The notes under the pieces: model-generated
What the model saw: the letters and a program-made list of their open reading frames with translations, nothing else
What the model was told of the DNA's origin: nothing
Database searches by the model: none
Position numbers and translations under genes: made by a program
Part shown: piece after piece, positions 13,301 to 25,533 of the stretch
How positions within the stretch are numbered: position 1 is the stretch's first letter
Layout: each line of letters starts with the position of its first letter
DNA from: Trichoplax sp. H2
Taxonomy: Eukaryota; Placozoa; Uniplacotomia; Trichoplacea
DNA length: 64,000 bases
Assembly: GCA_003344405.1 (NCBI GenBank)
Contig: NOWV01000263.1
Location: 17,005 to 81,004 of the forward strand
Reading direction: 5' to 3'

Positions 13301-14862
13301 GCATTGAATTGACTTTGTCGATATTCTAATACCAATCAATATATTCCATAGATTAAGAATAGATCGGACAGGAATGAGTTGTACTGTACTGTACAGATAG
13401 CGATTTGGCAGTTATTCATATCATACTTCAGATAACGATTCCATTCTACAATATTTGTAAACTATCGAGAAGGATTTACAAGAATTTTCCTTGTGTTAAT
13501 GAGAGCGAAATAGACACAAGAAAGATTGATTATGTTGATATGCTAGTGCACAATCGTTCTTGCGTAGGCAATACGTAGACAAAGGGTATATGAGACAATT
13601 GCAAAGTCCAAACGTTTGGACTGTAATTAAAAGACAAGTAAAGTAGTAAAGACGAGTCCCGAGTCTTATGACCATCACATGGGATCAATTGATAGGTGGT
13701 ATCTCGATCGCTTGCCGATGTAATCGATCAAGTAGTGACATGAATTGATATGATGAGCTCAGCTATTAAAACACTAGTTCACGGGCGAAGCGAGCTTTCT
13801 CTACCCGTTGAAAGCTGTTCATTCGTGTTTAGCAATAGTGGTGCACTAACGAGTTCTTCGAAGTAACTAAGGGATTTACTTTCAATTTGGCTACGATTTT
13901 TACGTCAATAGATCCATACAAGCTTGTAAGGTTTATGTAAAAGTCAAGGGGTAATCGTGGTCTATTGAAATGGTCAAGAAATTCTAAGCAGCTTCATGAG
14001 TGTGTAGCAGATTCATGTACTGTACAGTAAGTAATCGGTATATTAGTTAGAATCTTCATTTTGGTTTGCAAATAGATCGACAGCTCATTACGAAATGTAG
14101 GTAAGCTAAAACTTGCCACGTGTACAAGTTGGAGACAGTATTGTAATGGGAAGTTAGCTAGGCAATGCCTACAGTTTCGCTGATATCACGAAAGGAGTAG
14201 AAATTGTCAGTTTATGGATCATCTCTCAATTATAGCAGCAAGGAAAAGATAGTAGCCACTTTCATGTTATTTTAATGATGCCTTCGTAGTTCATTATGCA
14301 CTGCGCGTAGGCTTGAAATTGTCAACAGACGAGCACTGTACTGAATGCCTATCCTCTACTCATAGATAATTGAGTGTATTTTTCAGACATTGTCTACCTT
14401 TTACCTACAGTACTCTCCTCTATTCTATAAAGTATCGTTAAGCAATCTTGAAGGCAATGTTGGGATATACTAGGTCTCAGGCCTGCATTTTGCTGACGAG
14501 CGTATATACAATCGATCAAGAGGCGGTAGAAACCGAATCCATCGTTGAGCCATCGCTCACCGATTGGCTCGTCTATGGTATATCGATCGATTGGACCGTA
14601 CTTTTGCTGTCCATTTCTGATTCAATTGAACAATTTAACAGTACACTAAGTTATTTTTACACTAATTATATTATCAATAGTAGCTGATTCGATGGCTAAC
14701 TTGTAGTTGATGTCACTATAAGAAGCTCCAAGCAAGCCTAAACTTTATCTACAGTCACGAATGTTATCGTTATGATAAGATGGCAAGTAGACAGTAAGTT
14801 GATATGATGAAATCAGTGCATCACCTACCTTGACTTCCTAACATCACAACCTTGGGCTCCAT
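10330..14862 (-). CDS. Rab-family small GTPase B (Rab5/21/22-like), 8 exons with a 13-nt microexon
   Basis: Membrane-traffic GTPase. Exons in transcript order: 14829-14862, 11686-11782, 11279-11335, 11195-11207, 10965-11058, 10787-10819, 10584-10709, 10330-10499; they total 624 nt and encode 207 residues. Motifs: P-loop GSQDVGKS (9-16), STIGASF in switch I, WDTAGQE (56-62), [19 protein letters not shown] (116-119), ETSA (144-147), and a terminal CSC (205-207) as prenylation signal. STIGASF and the YYR-AQAA block are typical of the Rab5/21/22/31 endocytic group; an exact orthologue is not obvious. The first exon (34 nt, 3 kb upstream) was chosen because it ends in the phase and residues needed to complete the P-loop. 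Its partner acceptor (CAAAAAAG before 11782) is weak. The microexon supplies FRSM between GQER and TPLYYR. Confidence 0.88.
11195..11207 (-). other. 13-nt microexon of Rab gene B
   Basis: On the minus strand, an AG at the intron end, then 13 bases (GTTTAGATCTATG), then a GTAAGA donor. It completes the split Arg codon after WDTAGQE and adds F-R-S-M, restoring the usual GQERFRS-x-TPLYYR spacing and the phase of the next exon. Without it the frame breaks. Flanking introns are about 71 and 136 bp. Confidence 0.85.
11783..14828 (-). other. 3-kb first intron of Rab gene B
   Basis: No additional coding exon recognised. It contains a 60-bp tandem array (listed separately) and two palindromic GTAC-rich sites, at about 13381-13396 and 14017-14030. 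Short open frames on both strands at 12706-12990 overlap one another and have no family similarity. Confidence 0.6.
12269..12530. repeat. tandem repeat, unit about 60 bp, 3 copies plus remnant
   Basis: Units start TGTACTATATGATGATGATT and continue with ATCCAAACTGGTAGCAAAGT and a TTTGCATACATTGC-type end, near 12269, 12328 and 12388. A decayed fourth copy (TGGTGATAATTTCCATGCAA) lies near 12490. Located in intron 1 of Rab gene B. Confidence 0.8.
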
Positions 14863-15651
14863 GACAGTTAAAGCCATGCCTATTTACGCTCTCCTTCGAA
14901 GAAAGATTCTTCTTGTCAAGACTTTCACAGCTTTCAACTTGTTATCACACTTGATAGCTTATTTTGCAACGACAAGGCCTAGCTTGAAATGAAAAAGTGC
15001 CGATGATGGAGACTACACTCACTATAATGATGTCTTGTACTTTATTCATGCAATGTAGACCATAGTAAAGCATGCAGTGTATTATCATTCGATTAAACTA
15101 CCGTAAAACAACCTATCGAATGATGGCATCGCATTCAAAATGGAAATGGAGGCAAGCGATGATGAATTTTTCGACTCTTTTCCACAGTCTTGGCCTGATA
15201 TTCAGAAATAAATTTAAACTTTTGCAAACCTCATACTACATGAGTAGATAGTCTACAACAGTCTTTCTTGCCTTATAGGTTATTATGGAGGAGTTGCTAT
15301 TGGAAACCTATCCTGGTCCAGTCTTGAGTTGCGTCCAATGGTCAAGGCTTGAATTCATACTGTACACTATTCATACTGACTACTGTATGGGGATTTACCT
15401 ATTTCACCATCTGAAATCCCTATGCAACTATTCTTTTCAGCTCGAGCTCTCATACTTTGCTCTATACGACACACTACCTTATCCTACAGTATATTAAGGC
15501 ATTCCTGTCACTAGCCCACTCTACGTGACCGCAATAGTGGCAATAGACAAATCGATCGATGATGCATAATCATTTATACATAAATAAATAGAAATACTCT
15601 AGGATAAAGGCGGTGATGATGTCATGGAGTCGAAAATTCTTTCTTATTCCG

Positions 15652-16112
15652 CACCGGTATTTACTGTGCAAGTGCATCGATCAATCGCATTCTCGATTTG
15701 CTGCACAGGTACATCGATCACAATCAATCCAATCAGTATTCTCCATTTGCTTTACATGTGCATCGATCAATCGAACCAGTATTCTCCATTTGCTGTACTG
15801 TACAGTATAACTGCATCGATCACAATCAATCCAACCAGTATTCTCCATTTGCTTTACATGTGCATCGATCAATCAATCAACGTATTCTCCATTTGCTGTA
15901 CAAGTGCATCGATCACAATCAATCAATCGTATTCGCGATTTGCTGTACAGATGCATCGATCACAATCAATCCAACCAGTATTCTCCATTTGCTGTACAGA
16001 TGCATCGATCACAATCAATCAATCAGTATTCTCGATTTGCTGTACAAGTGCATCGATCACAATCAATCCAACCAATATTCTCCATTTGCTGTACAAGTGC
16101 ATCGATCACTAC
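15652..16112. repeat. minisatellite, consensus unit about 48 bp, about 10 copies
   Basis: The unit reads roughly CAGTATTCTCCATTTGCTGT, ACAAGTGCATCGATCA, CAATCAATCCAAC. Some copies lack an internal CAATC-type segment, which shortens them. Because the common unit length is a multiple of three and lacks stops in several frames, long overlapping open frames (up to 168 codons) run through it in all three forward frames. This pattern is explained by the repeat and is not evidence of a gene. Confidence 0.9.
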
Positions 16113-16479
16113 AATTTTTGAGTAGGAATCTCCATTCAGGCTGGGAATGCAGCCATCCATGTGAATGGATTTCTATTGCTAAATTGCCGAAAGCTACAAC
16201 TTAGCTGAAATCGGACAGAATAAGCTGGCGTGAGACGCACTATCGAGCCTGGACAGACTAGTGGATACTCTCACAACAGTAGCTCAATAAATCCTCTTAC
16301 AATTTAGTAATCCATGACTGTACTGTACTGTATACAGATTAATCAATCTTGGTGAATTAAGTTGTCAGTCTAACAATCATAAAGATGACTAAAATCTTTC
16401 TGGTAGACGTGTATTGAATAATTAATTAATCCATGATTATGTATACTGCCAGTTCATCGTCCGATCCACTGCACAGTGC

Positions 16480-16900
16480 ACAAGAATGAGCTAAGGGATC
16501 AGGCTTAGACCTGAGAAAGGCCCGGTTTATAAACACTAAACTAAAATTAGACCTCGTCTTTCCACTCCACACTGAAATACTTCACAACTAACTCACCATT
16601 TTACTCCATGACTGAATAGTACTGTCATCAACCGCTAGAAGAAGACTTCAAGTGGTCATAGAGCAGCACACCTGAGGCATGATGAGCTAAGCGATCAAAC
16701 TTAAAAGGTGCAAAACTAAAAGTCAAGATTCGATCTGGTCTCCCCACACTAGTAGACAGTAGTTCAAGCATTGTTCATCAGTACAGTACAAGTATATCGA
16801 TTGCCTTGAGCTAAACAATCAGACTTGAGGGGATATAAACAAGAAAATACCAAGTTTAATTCGATTTGATCTTTCAATTCTACTTGAATATATGGATTAT
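16480..16900. repeat. three-copy degenerate repeat
   Basis: A block beginning with GAGCTAA-(g)-GATCAGACTTRA recurs near 16487, 16683 and 16806. Each is followed by a purine-rich AAACTAAAA tract and then a GATCTGGTCTTTC-type tract. Copies are well diverged. It lies in the Rab B/MNS1 spacer. Confidence 0.6.
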
Positions 16901-18087
16901 ATGGAGAATTGCTTAATGGGCCATGGCAACATTGACCAGTTAGCTCTGTTTAGACTGAACATGCGTACACTATCGCTAAAAGTTTACTGTATTAGGTTAC
17001 CATAGCGACCATGCACAGTAAAGTAAAATAGGACAAGAGAAGTGTAAAAAAGACTTGGATTCAAATTCTTCTTCTATAGTCTACACTATAAGCAAGGGTT
17101 ATGCTTTCAACCTAATATCACCGGGTGGGGAGAGTTGTACTGTAGATATGTGCGCCTTATTTTATTATCAAACCACAGCAGAATTTGATCTAGTGTTGAA
17201 ATAAGTACTCGACTGAATATTACCATATTAGCGCTTTGCTTAGTGTTCTAGTCAAGAGTGACAAGTCGATGGTTCTCTTATTCCGATACATTTTAAAATA
17301 AAACAATCTTCTTTCTTGACATTGGACATTTTTATCCCTAATCGATATTCACTACAACGACAGCCTAATTGAAAGTGACACCGTAACCACCGTAGGCCTT
17401 CGTTAAATAATATTCGATCAACTTTACCACAAGTCTCATCAATCTATCTCCAAAATGGTAACATCAAACGAAATTCAATTATTAAAAATTATAAGCCAAT
17501 TCCATTTCAGTTCAATATATTATTCTATTCTTGACAGAAGAAATAGTTTTACGAGCACAACTGGAAACTATCCTAGCGTAGTAAAATACTATATAGATAC
17601 AGTGTATATACAGTACTTACTAAAATTTTATAATTATTCATCGAAGCGGTTATCATTATTTCGGATTATAGTATTTAGTGCGTTGACTACTATCTACTAT
17701 GCACTAGACAGCAATTATTGATATGAATCCTTTATATTCCAATGGTGCCAATGATGCCATAGTTAGTCGCTGTTTATGAATATTAACCAATTTAATTTTA
17801 ACTGTCACTTTAAAGTAATAGGATTGTGTTGTGTATTAAATGTCTATCCTCAGATCTAATATGCAGTATTTGATCGCGGTTATTATTCTAAAATGGAAAT
17901 CACTTGTAATTAAAACGCTGTAGTGTAAAATTTAGTTGTGTGTAAAATTAGTCTCCATCAAATACTGTTAGATGGTATTTATTGCATTGTAAAATTAGAT
18001 AAGATCTTACTCATATTGGGACATTATACTCAAAGTAACCGAAGTACAATCATGTTTCCATAGGCTTCAATACGACGAGCTGGTTAT

Positions 18088-21000
18088 ATGAAAAATTTTC
18101 AACCGGCAAAAATGCAAGAACGCGCTCATAAACAAGACGAATTACGAAATGATTTAGCAGTGAGAATGCAGAGAGAACGCATGTTACAGGCGAACTTAGA
18201 AAGTGAAGAACGAGTTGAAACGAAACGGTTTATCAGACAAGTGCAGAAAGAAGAAGAAGAAAGACATATGGCTCAAGCCTTATATGAGGTAGATATACAA
18301 GTTTTACTATTATGGCCCTTGTAGGAGAGGAGCCAATCTTATATTAAGATATTACATACAGCACGTTTAATAAAAATAATTGAATGTTGTTACATTAAAA
18401 GGCTGAGGAGCAGAAAAGGATACGCTTTGAACTTGCTGAGCAGGAAGAGCGGCTAGCCAAAGAGTTAGAACGTCGTAAAGCTGAAAGAATGCGCTTAGAG
18501 AAACTTCGACAACAAATTCGCGAAAATAGGTTTGTAGTTAACTATTATGTCAACTGTAAAGAAAAATCATACTGATTAATAAATTGCTGCCCAAAAGTTT
18601 TACCTCCTGCGAGTAGTCGCACGAACAATATACACTCCATGCTAATCATAAATTTTTATTACTTAACCTAACATAGCCCGGAACTACGAGAATTAGAAAG
18701 TAGACTTAAGGCTGCCTATATGAATCGTGAGAGAGCGGCTCAGATAGCCGAAAAGAAGGCTAGATCATTAGATAAGCAGGTCAGATAGTGTTAAATAATT
18801 GTAAACAGTGGAAAGTTTTTGATCAAAAAAATTTTATTATCTGAAATAAGACAATCATATTATTATTTACATGTATGATATCAATTTGTTGACGTTTCCA
18901 GAAAGATCAAGATGAGATCGCTAAAATGATTCAAGAAGAGATTCTCCGAGCGGAAGAAGTTGAAAAGCAGTTGGAAGAAAATAAAGCTAAGCAAAAAGTT
19001 CAATACAAGGCACAAATTCAACAGCAACTTGATGAAAGGGTGAGTTGTTATTCTTGATTAATTCGTAAAGTATGGTCTATTTAATCCATGTAACGATCTA
19101 TACCTTAATATTGATTGCTAGTAGCCTCTACTACACTATTTTATCGTGCGTGCACTCGGTCTTAAATCTTGTCATCTATAGCCTACCAGTAAAGCCTATG
19201 TATATTTCTTTATTCATATAGAAAACGTATTCCAAGATAGTAACGCTAAATATGTTAACATACTTAAATTACTAGATAAAATTGTATTCAGTTTTGAATT
19301 TGAGTTTATTTCTTGCGAAGTATTATATTAATTAAGGCTATAAATAGGGCAATTAATTTGTGTTAACGATTGCTGATATATAGCTTAATTGACACTCTGT
19401 GATGCCTCTTTCCTTTCAAATCGATTTCATTGAATTATCAAATTATTATAGGAAGAACTAAGAAAACAGGCGTATGAAGAGTTTCTTAAGGAAAAACTTA
19501 TGATAGACGAAATTGTACGCAAAATTTACGAAGAAGATGAAAGGTAACCATGCAATCCAAATCTAAATCGTAATGGGTACTATTTTAAAAATTTTATAAC
19601 CAACTTTGAAAATAATTACTGCACTATTTAGAGAAAAGCAATTACGCTTTGAGAAACAACGTGCTACGCAAAGGTACATTGAGGATTTCAAAACGCAGCG
19701 TGAAGAGGTATCATACATGTCATATTTATATGAAAATATTGAACGTAGCGACTCTCATTACAATTAATTACTTCCCATGATGGTTTTTAGTGGAAGCAAC
19801 AAGAAACTCAACGCATGGAAGAGGAAAATCAAAAGATTTTACGATATGCTAAGCAGCAAACGGAAAGGGAAGAAGAGCGAATGGAAAAGAGGCGACAGGA
19901 AGATCAAGCAAAAGCTGAGCTACAAGATAAAGTAAGTTTTCGTTATATTATGTAGTTATTGTTTCGAAAGATAGATTTTGTTACACGATATATTCTTCTG
20001 GCAGATTTAGTTTCATCTTTAGTATACATAAACTCATTATTACGTTGCTTCTGTCGATACCTTTGTATGGAATATAGCTTGCTACAGAAATGAAGAGAAA
20101 GCAGGAGGCTGTAGAAGAACTAGAAAGGTAATCATTTAGAGAATGCAATAAATTTTTAATTATGAAATTGCTGTCCAATATGGTTTCTTAAATTATGATC
20201 AATTGCTATCGATAGAATTCGTGAAGACTTATACTTGGAAGAACAGGAAGAGAAAGAAAGGCAAAAAGAAATGGTATCTATCTATTTATCTAGTTATATC
20301 CTTATCTAGTTTCTGTAAAATTTATCGAAATTGGCACGTTTGAATTTCTTTAAAATTGACATATATTTTCAGTTGTATGTAATCTATTAATTAAAATTTC
20401 AATCGTATAGGTTGAGATAGAGAAACGTATAAGACAGCGTCTAGCATTGCAGAAAACTTACGAGATTCAATTGCAAGATAAAGAAATGCGCAAAATTAAA
20501 GAAAAGGAAGAAGAGGAAGCTTTCAGATATCAAGTTAGTGCTTTAATCTTTATTTCATAGAAATAAGATTAAGTGAACTCATCATACGCTCCATGTCATT
20601 ATCCCTGATATTTTTTTAGTCGATTCATTAATTATGCTAACATATTCATTGCATTTTAGATGTTGGCCAAATTTGCAGCTGATGACAAGCTGGAACAAAT
20701 CGGTGCGCAAAAGCGTCGCATGAAGCAGCAAGAACATAAACGTGCTGTCGAGAAATTGATTGATGAACGAAGAGCTAAAAGAGAGCTTGAAAGAGTGCGT
20801 AATTACGAAATCTTATCTATTTTTAACGTCTACAATTATCCACCATTCGAAGTACTAACTTTGCATTCTGTTTGGCATAACTAGCAAGCTGAACTTAAAT
20901 CTAAAGAAGAAGAAAAAGAAATGGAGAAGTTCAGACAACAAATTATTGAAGATGAAAGGCAGAAGCTGCTTCGTGAGCATGCTTCAAAGTTGTTGGGATA

Positions 21001-21242
21001 TTTGCCAAAGGTAAGCAATTCACCCTTATTAATTAGAAAAAGGCTAATTATGTGTACGAATAAAGTGTACTATACTTCGAATAATGAGTAATGCAGATTT
21101 TAATCATCTTAATCTGAATTTATGATTATAATCTTAGGGTGTACTACGCAGTGAAAACGATTTAGATTTTTTCGACAATGACTTCCGAACTGAATATGCA
21201 AGGCAAAATGTAGATCCTTTTGCTAGTGAAGATTTCTCTTAG
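18088..21242 (+). CDS. MNS1: MNS1, ciliary coiled-coil protein, 13 exons
   Basis: Meiosis-specific nuclear structural protein 1, a microtubule inner protein of motile cilia and sperm flagella. Exons: 18088-18288, 18402-18529, 18677-18779, 18902-19039, 19452-19543, 19632-19707, 19791-19931, 20078-20127, 20216-20273, 20411-20533, 20660-20794, 20885-21010, 21138-21242; they total 1476 nt and encode 491 residues, close to vertebrate MNS1 (about 495). Nearly the whole protein is charged coiled coil. Family-specific blocks include ENSPELRELESRLKAAYMNR, EFLKEKLMIDEIVRKIYEED, MLAKFAADD and, near the C-terminus, REHASKLLGYLPKGVL. The start is the only uncertain point: the frame is open back to an AG at 18062-18063 (adding ASIRRAGY), so a small upstream exon is possible. 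Confidence 0.95.
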
Positions 21243-22442
21243 ATCAGATAGACGTAACACTATCTGGAAATAGCACCTGCAACAAGTGATAAAATCTCTG
21301 TCAATTTCGCTTTATGGAAAAGTAATGTATTTATGATATTCTTTGTTAAATAACAACCATGTTGTACGACTTTCGTAACGATTTATAATGCTACAACCAC
21401 TTTAAACTGTACCGCTGATTGATTTCGAGGCTTTATCATTGAAGGTAAATAATGATGCTAATGTATAAATACCACGTTCTTAAAATTTGTTACAGTATAT
21501 AGCGCACTTTCATTACTTCATTTGATTTCAGATCAACTATTATAAAAAATGTGCGACAGCTAATGGCAGATTTCCATTTGTACTTTCGTCAATTCAAAAC
21601 TACACCATAAGCTGATTTCTTTCTTATTCCAGTTTTAGTTGCATCGTACACGCAGATCTTATTCTATGGTAGTCTATTCAGTTTTGAACATATTAACGCT
21701 AACCAATAAAAGTGAGGTGCTATGTTAAATTATAGCCATCTCTTTAATTTTAGACATTATAGTAAGTTCAAAGGATAAGATTTGTAATTTCTTGCTTAAG
21801 ATCTGTGGAAACAATGCTTGATAGGTTTATAATTATCCGAGTAACTGATAATGCTCATCTTTAAATGCTTGTTGATGAGTCAATCGTGATGAAATATTTT
21901 AGTAAATGCTACTAATTCGGACGCTTGTTAATATAGCATTTAAAGTAAATGATCAATAAATAGGAATCAATATTGTTATCAATATATGAGATGATACAAA
22001 GTACTGATATGATTGCATGAACATTTAATACCGACATCAGTGATATCTATATAGATCTACGAATCCTTTAGAGACTAATTTACTTTATTTCCAATGAGAT
22101 ACTTTATATTGTACCATCCAATAACTATAATTGCTCAATCAAATATAGGTTTATGTACGTGTTTATCTCTCATTTGGGATTGTACTTTTGCCTAGTTTGT
22201 TATTGAGGATTATACATATTAAATATGTATCTTGTAGTAAGTCTCATTTATTGATAGATCTTTTATTAAATAATAGATCAACGCTGAACAACCTTATACA
22301 GTATGATAGAGTAGTAGGAATAGTATTCAAAGTTATCCTTTATCGATGGTGATGCTCCTTCTTAACATGTCGAAATTTAGCGAGTTGGTCGTAACAAGCC
22401 AGTAAAATAGGAGTGCAGATGTGATAACTCGTTTTGCACGTG
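21243..22442. other. convergent spacer between MNS1 and NAXE
   Basis: 1.2 kb of AT-rich DNA between two 3' ends. No exon, RNA gene or tandem repeat recognised. An AATAAAAGTGAGG near 21706 is a possible poly(A) signal for MNS1, though it is distant. Confidence 0.5.
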
Positions 22443-24780
22443 TTATATTTTTGACAGTTTGGTAATATCCATTACACAATCCGTTCCTGGATATGGCGGA
22501 AGATCCATTTGGTATTTGTTTTGTAAAGTGTTTGGAACAAAGCGTCCTCCAAGGTAATGAACTCGACCATTGAAATATCTAGCACATAACTTAGGTGCTG
22601 TCAAGGAAATCAACATATCAGGCTGAATACCATTTGGGTCTCCACGTTCTACATCCCATCCTACTCATATGAAAGTAAGATACCAAATTATCCAATGCTA
22701 AAGAACAGAGTCAATTATTAAAATTGAAGTATTCGAACCTGAAGGTACATCAACAGAACAGATAGGTAATCGCGATTCCTTTAATTTACTTAACACATCA
22801 TCGAAAGGAGGTCTTGGACTACCTTTAAAACTAAATCCAAATAATGCATCGACAATTAAATCATACTTTGCTTCTAAGTCAGTCACCGCAGATAATTGGG
22901 TTCCATCAAGGAATTCAATTTCCATTTTTTGACATTGTGTAACAAGGTTGTTGAATAATGTTTTATTGGGTCGTTTTGGATAGTATATTGTTGGTCGAAA
23001 ACCCTATGACGGAATTATAATTAGAAATCTTTATAATACCTTGAGAGTGCATAAAAATTGATGACTTTTCTCTGTAGAGAGAAGAATGAATTTGTTTCAG
23101 ATTAAAATCTGAAACCTACGATCTGCTTGGATTGCTTTATCATTGATGATTATCATATTCAGAAAATCTTGATATAGTATGTACTTGTTAATCGATCTTT
23201 TATGCGAAATATTCTGAAATGGATGTTATAGGTATCTATAGTTTAGTATTTCTAGCAAGCACAGTAATACTGTGGCGTTTTTTCTAGTAACGCGTGCTTT
23301 TTATTTAGATAATGTAAGCATTCACTTTTAACGCGCTAAAACCATAAGGCTACAGTTACTACTACAATTACACTACGATACTTTGGGCAATGAAATCAGT
23401 TTCTGACGTGCACGTTGATATGCTTACTTATTTAAGAGTTCGCTTTCGCAAGTACGAATAGTAGGGGCGTAACGTTCATAGGCTGCTAATTAAGTCAGGG
23501 AATTCAAATATAGCTATGATTGATTCTAGCGATGCTTACTCATGTTATGCGGTATAATATCATTATTACACTTACAAATAATAAGAGATGTCTTGCAGCT
23601 ACTAAGCCATCACCTCCGTTGTTGCCTGGTCCACAGCAGACTAGAACATTTCCGGCTTTGTAAGTTTTACCAACAGCAACAGCTACACTAAGTCCAGCCA
23701 CTTCCTATCAAAGTTGAAGAGGTTGCAAAGTTATATACCAAAGTAAAAGAATACAACCTGCTCATTTGAACGTACGGACATTCGTTAACATTTTATAACT
23801 GGTGCTGGTACGTCTTATACTGTACGATATTAGTTAACAGATTTAGAGAGTAAGTCACAATAATATCGCTCTGTTTAATAAGTATATCAATTTATAATAG
23901 GCCCAGGTGAAACTAGATCTAAGTAAGCTATGCATTAGTGCGATTGAGCATGACGGTTAAATTAAAGAATGAATCGTTCACCTACAATGCGTATAATGAT
24001 TTAGCAATGTTTATCAAGCAGATTAGTTTGTTGGCTTCGATACTATAGGTCTGAGCAAGCTATAGTACATAGCGGTGTTGTAGCAAACCAGCAACCTACG
24101 ATTTGGAGTAGCATTTGCCTACCGATTTTGATTGTAAATCACAATATAGCGAGGTGTATTAAGCACATTAGTTTGTTGGCCTCAACGTAACAACATTTCA
24201 ATTCATTTAAGGTCTGAGCGAGCTATAGAGTACTGTTCATGATGATTGATACAACAGTCAATGAATAACTTACAATCTTGCATAACATTTATCTACCGAT
24301 TGCAGTTGCAAACAACAATAATATATAGCAATGCTCCTGCTGTACAGTCCATACGTATGATTGTAATGATATATTATGAAGTAGGTCAATTTGTAGTAGT
24401 ATTTGGCACTATTTGCATATGGATGATGGTGAATAAGCAAAAGCTATATTACTATTGAACGACAAGGTACTATGACAACAATTTAAGATTAATCTGTATT
24501 TGTATCTATTCTATTTCAAGCGTTTCAATAAAATAGGTAGTTTGCAGCAATTACAAATGCTATCCATGATCTAGCTGATCGATGATGAGATCAGTAAATC
24601 AAAGTGAGAAATTACCATCAACTGATCCACGCTGAATTTGTAGTCATTAAATAGCTCTATATCGACATTTTGTGCTTCTTCTTGTGTTAGTAGTTTCATT
24701 GTGCGTTGCAAGCGTAGACAAAATAATGGTGATTTAATCGTAGAACCAATGAATATATTGAAAAGTGTCAATTTGGGCAT
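22443..24780 (-). CDS. NAXE: NAD(P)H-hydrate epimerase (NAXE/AIBP), 4 exons
   Basis: Epimerises damaged (R)-NAD(P)HX to the S form so that the partner dehydratase can repair it; usually mitochondrial and cytosolic. Exons in transcript order: 24616-24780, 23576-23704, 22739-23003, 22443-22660; they total 777 nt and encode 258 residues (human about 288). Seen: [20 protein letters not shown], the glycine-rich GPGNNGGDG (80-88), IYYPKRPNK, the [11 protein letters not shown] block with a probable catalytic Asp150, SVDVPSGWDV, and a C-terminal HYLGGRFVP plus [10 protein letters not shown]. The 27 residues before MKLLTQEE are basic and hydrophobic without acidic residues, fitting a mitochondrial presequence, so I chose the upstream ATG. 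The donor after exon 3 (GTTCGA) is weak. Confidence 0.95.
24000..24330. repeat. two-copy direct repeat in NAXE intron 1
   Basis: A block with AAGCAGATTAGTTTGTTGGC, GGTCTGAGCAAGCTATAG and ATTTGCCTACCGATTTTGAT recurs about 145 bp downstream with roughly 80-85% identity by eye. Intronic, no coding signal. Confidence 0.65.
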
Positions 24781-24830
24781 AGTACCAAATCGGTAAATGT
24801 TCTAATGTCGTCTTGGTAGCAGGGACCGGC

Positions 24831-24955
24831 TACTGCACATACTGTAGTACACTAAGTATAGTGTACAGTACAGTCAGTGCTTGAATTTTTCCTACTGTAC
24901 CTGTCCCTTTGCTTGGTTTTATATTCTTGACTGTACTGTCCAGCCGTAGTATAGT
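24831..24955. repeat. cluster of GTAC palindromes upstream of NAXE
   Basis: Contains TACTGCACATACTGTAGTAC, AGTGTACAGTACAGT, CTACTGTACCTGT and GACTGTACTGTCCAG within about 120 bp, starting some 50 bp before the NAXE start codon. Each is a partial or complete palindrome around GTAC. Function unknown. Confidence 0.6.
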
Positions 24956-25513
24956 ATGTAAGCCAGTATGGGTGACATTACTTTTGATGGCAATTCAGTT
25001 TATAACTATAATGATTGGTATACCTGTAGCAAAAATAGTGTCATCTACGTATTGACAGCATGAAATGAATCACCTCTTGTCCCTCCTTATTTTGTTGTAT
25101 TGCTCACCTTTTGCAGCACTGTACTTAATAAGTAGTCCATATCCTAATGCAAATAAATATCATAGACACTTATCATCCAGTCTAGTAGATTGAGCTAATG
25201 CAGGTGGTTACACAAACACCCTTTATATTATACTTGACTTTATACGCACACCACAGGAATAATAGACAGGGCTTTACTGTTTCCTGCCATCGTGCCATCA
25301 ATGCTACTCGTTGCTAGTCTACACTTTACAGTATACGATCGTGTACTTACACTAGTTTTTTACTATTGAGTTATACTCTACAGCTATGTTATCATCATAA
25401 TCATGTTCTGCAGTTATCCTCCTACCTGTACATATAAACTTGAATTAGTTTATGATTTATTTAGCAAATCATGACTTTCGTTATTCACCCTGACGTTGCC
25501 CTCGAACTTAATT

Positions 25514-25533
25514 CTACTGTACAGTACTGTACA
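25514..25533. repeat. palindrome with two CTGTACAGT cores
   Basis: Reads CTACTGTACAGTACTGTACA. It consists of the 12-bp palindrome TACTGTACAGTA overlapping a second copy. A typical example of the motif scattered through the spacers of this window. Confidence 0.7.

Larger units (their letters stand above)
14863..18087. other. divergent spacer between Rab B and MNS1
   Basis: Holds the start regions of two oppositely oriented genes, a 48-bp minisatellite, a three-copy degenerate repeat and several CTGTAC/GTACAG palindromes (near 15793 and 16316). An ATG directly followed by GTAACA at 17455 could be a tiny non-repeat first exon of MNS1, spliced to an acceptor at 18063; this is unproven. The 88-codon open frame from 17455 has no similarity I recognise. 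Confidence 0.5.

Noticed and set aside
15652-16112. Possible CRISPR-like array
   Set aside because: Repeats are continuous and diverged, without unique spacers of constant length, in a eukaryotic chromosome.
15624-16204. Overlapping 165- and 168-codon forward frames and a 73-codon frame
   Set aside because: They are produced by a minisatellite whose unit is a multiple of three; several frames are open at once and the peptides are pure repeat.
17455-17721. 88-codon forward frame before MNS1
   Set aside because: AT-rich composition without family similarity; the ATG is directly followed by a possible donor, so at most its first codon might be used.
22725-22745. tRNA-like B-box sequence (GGTTCGAATAC) on the minus strand
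   Set aside because: It is the exon/intron boundary of NAXE; no A box or cloverleaf surrounds it.
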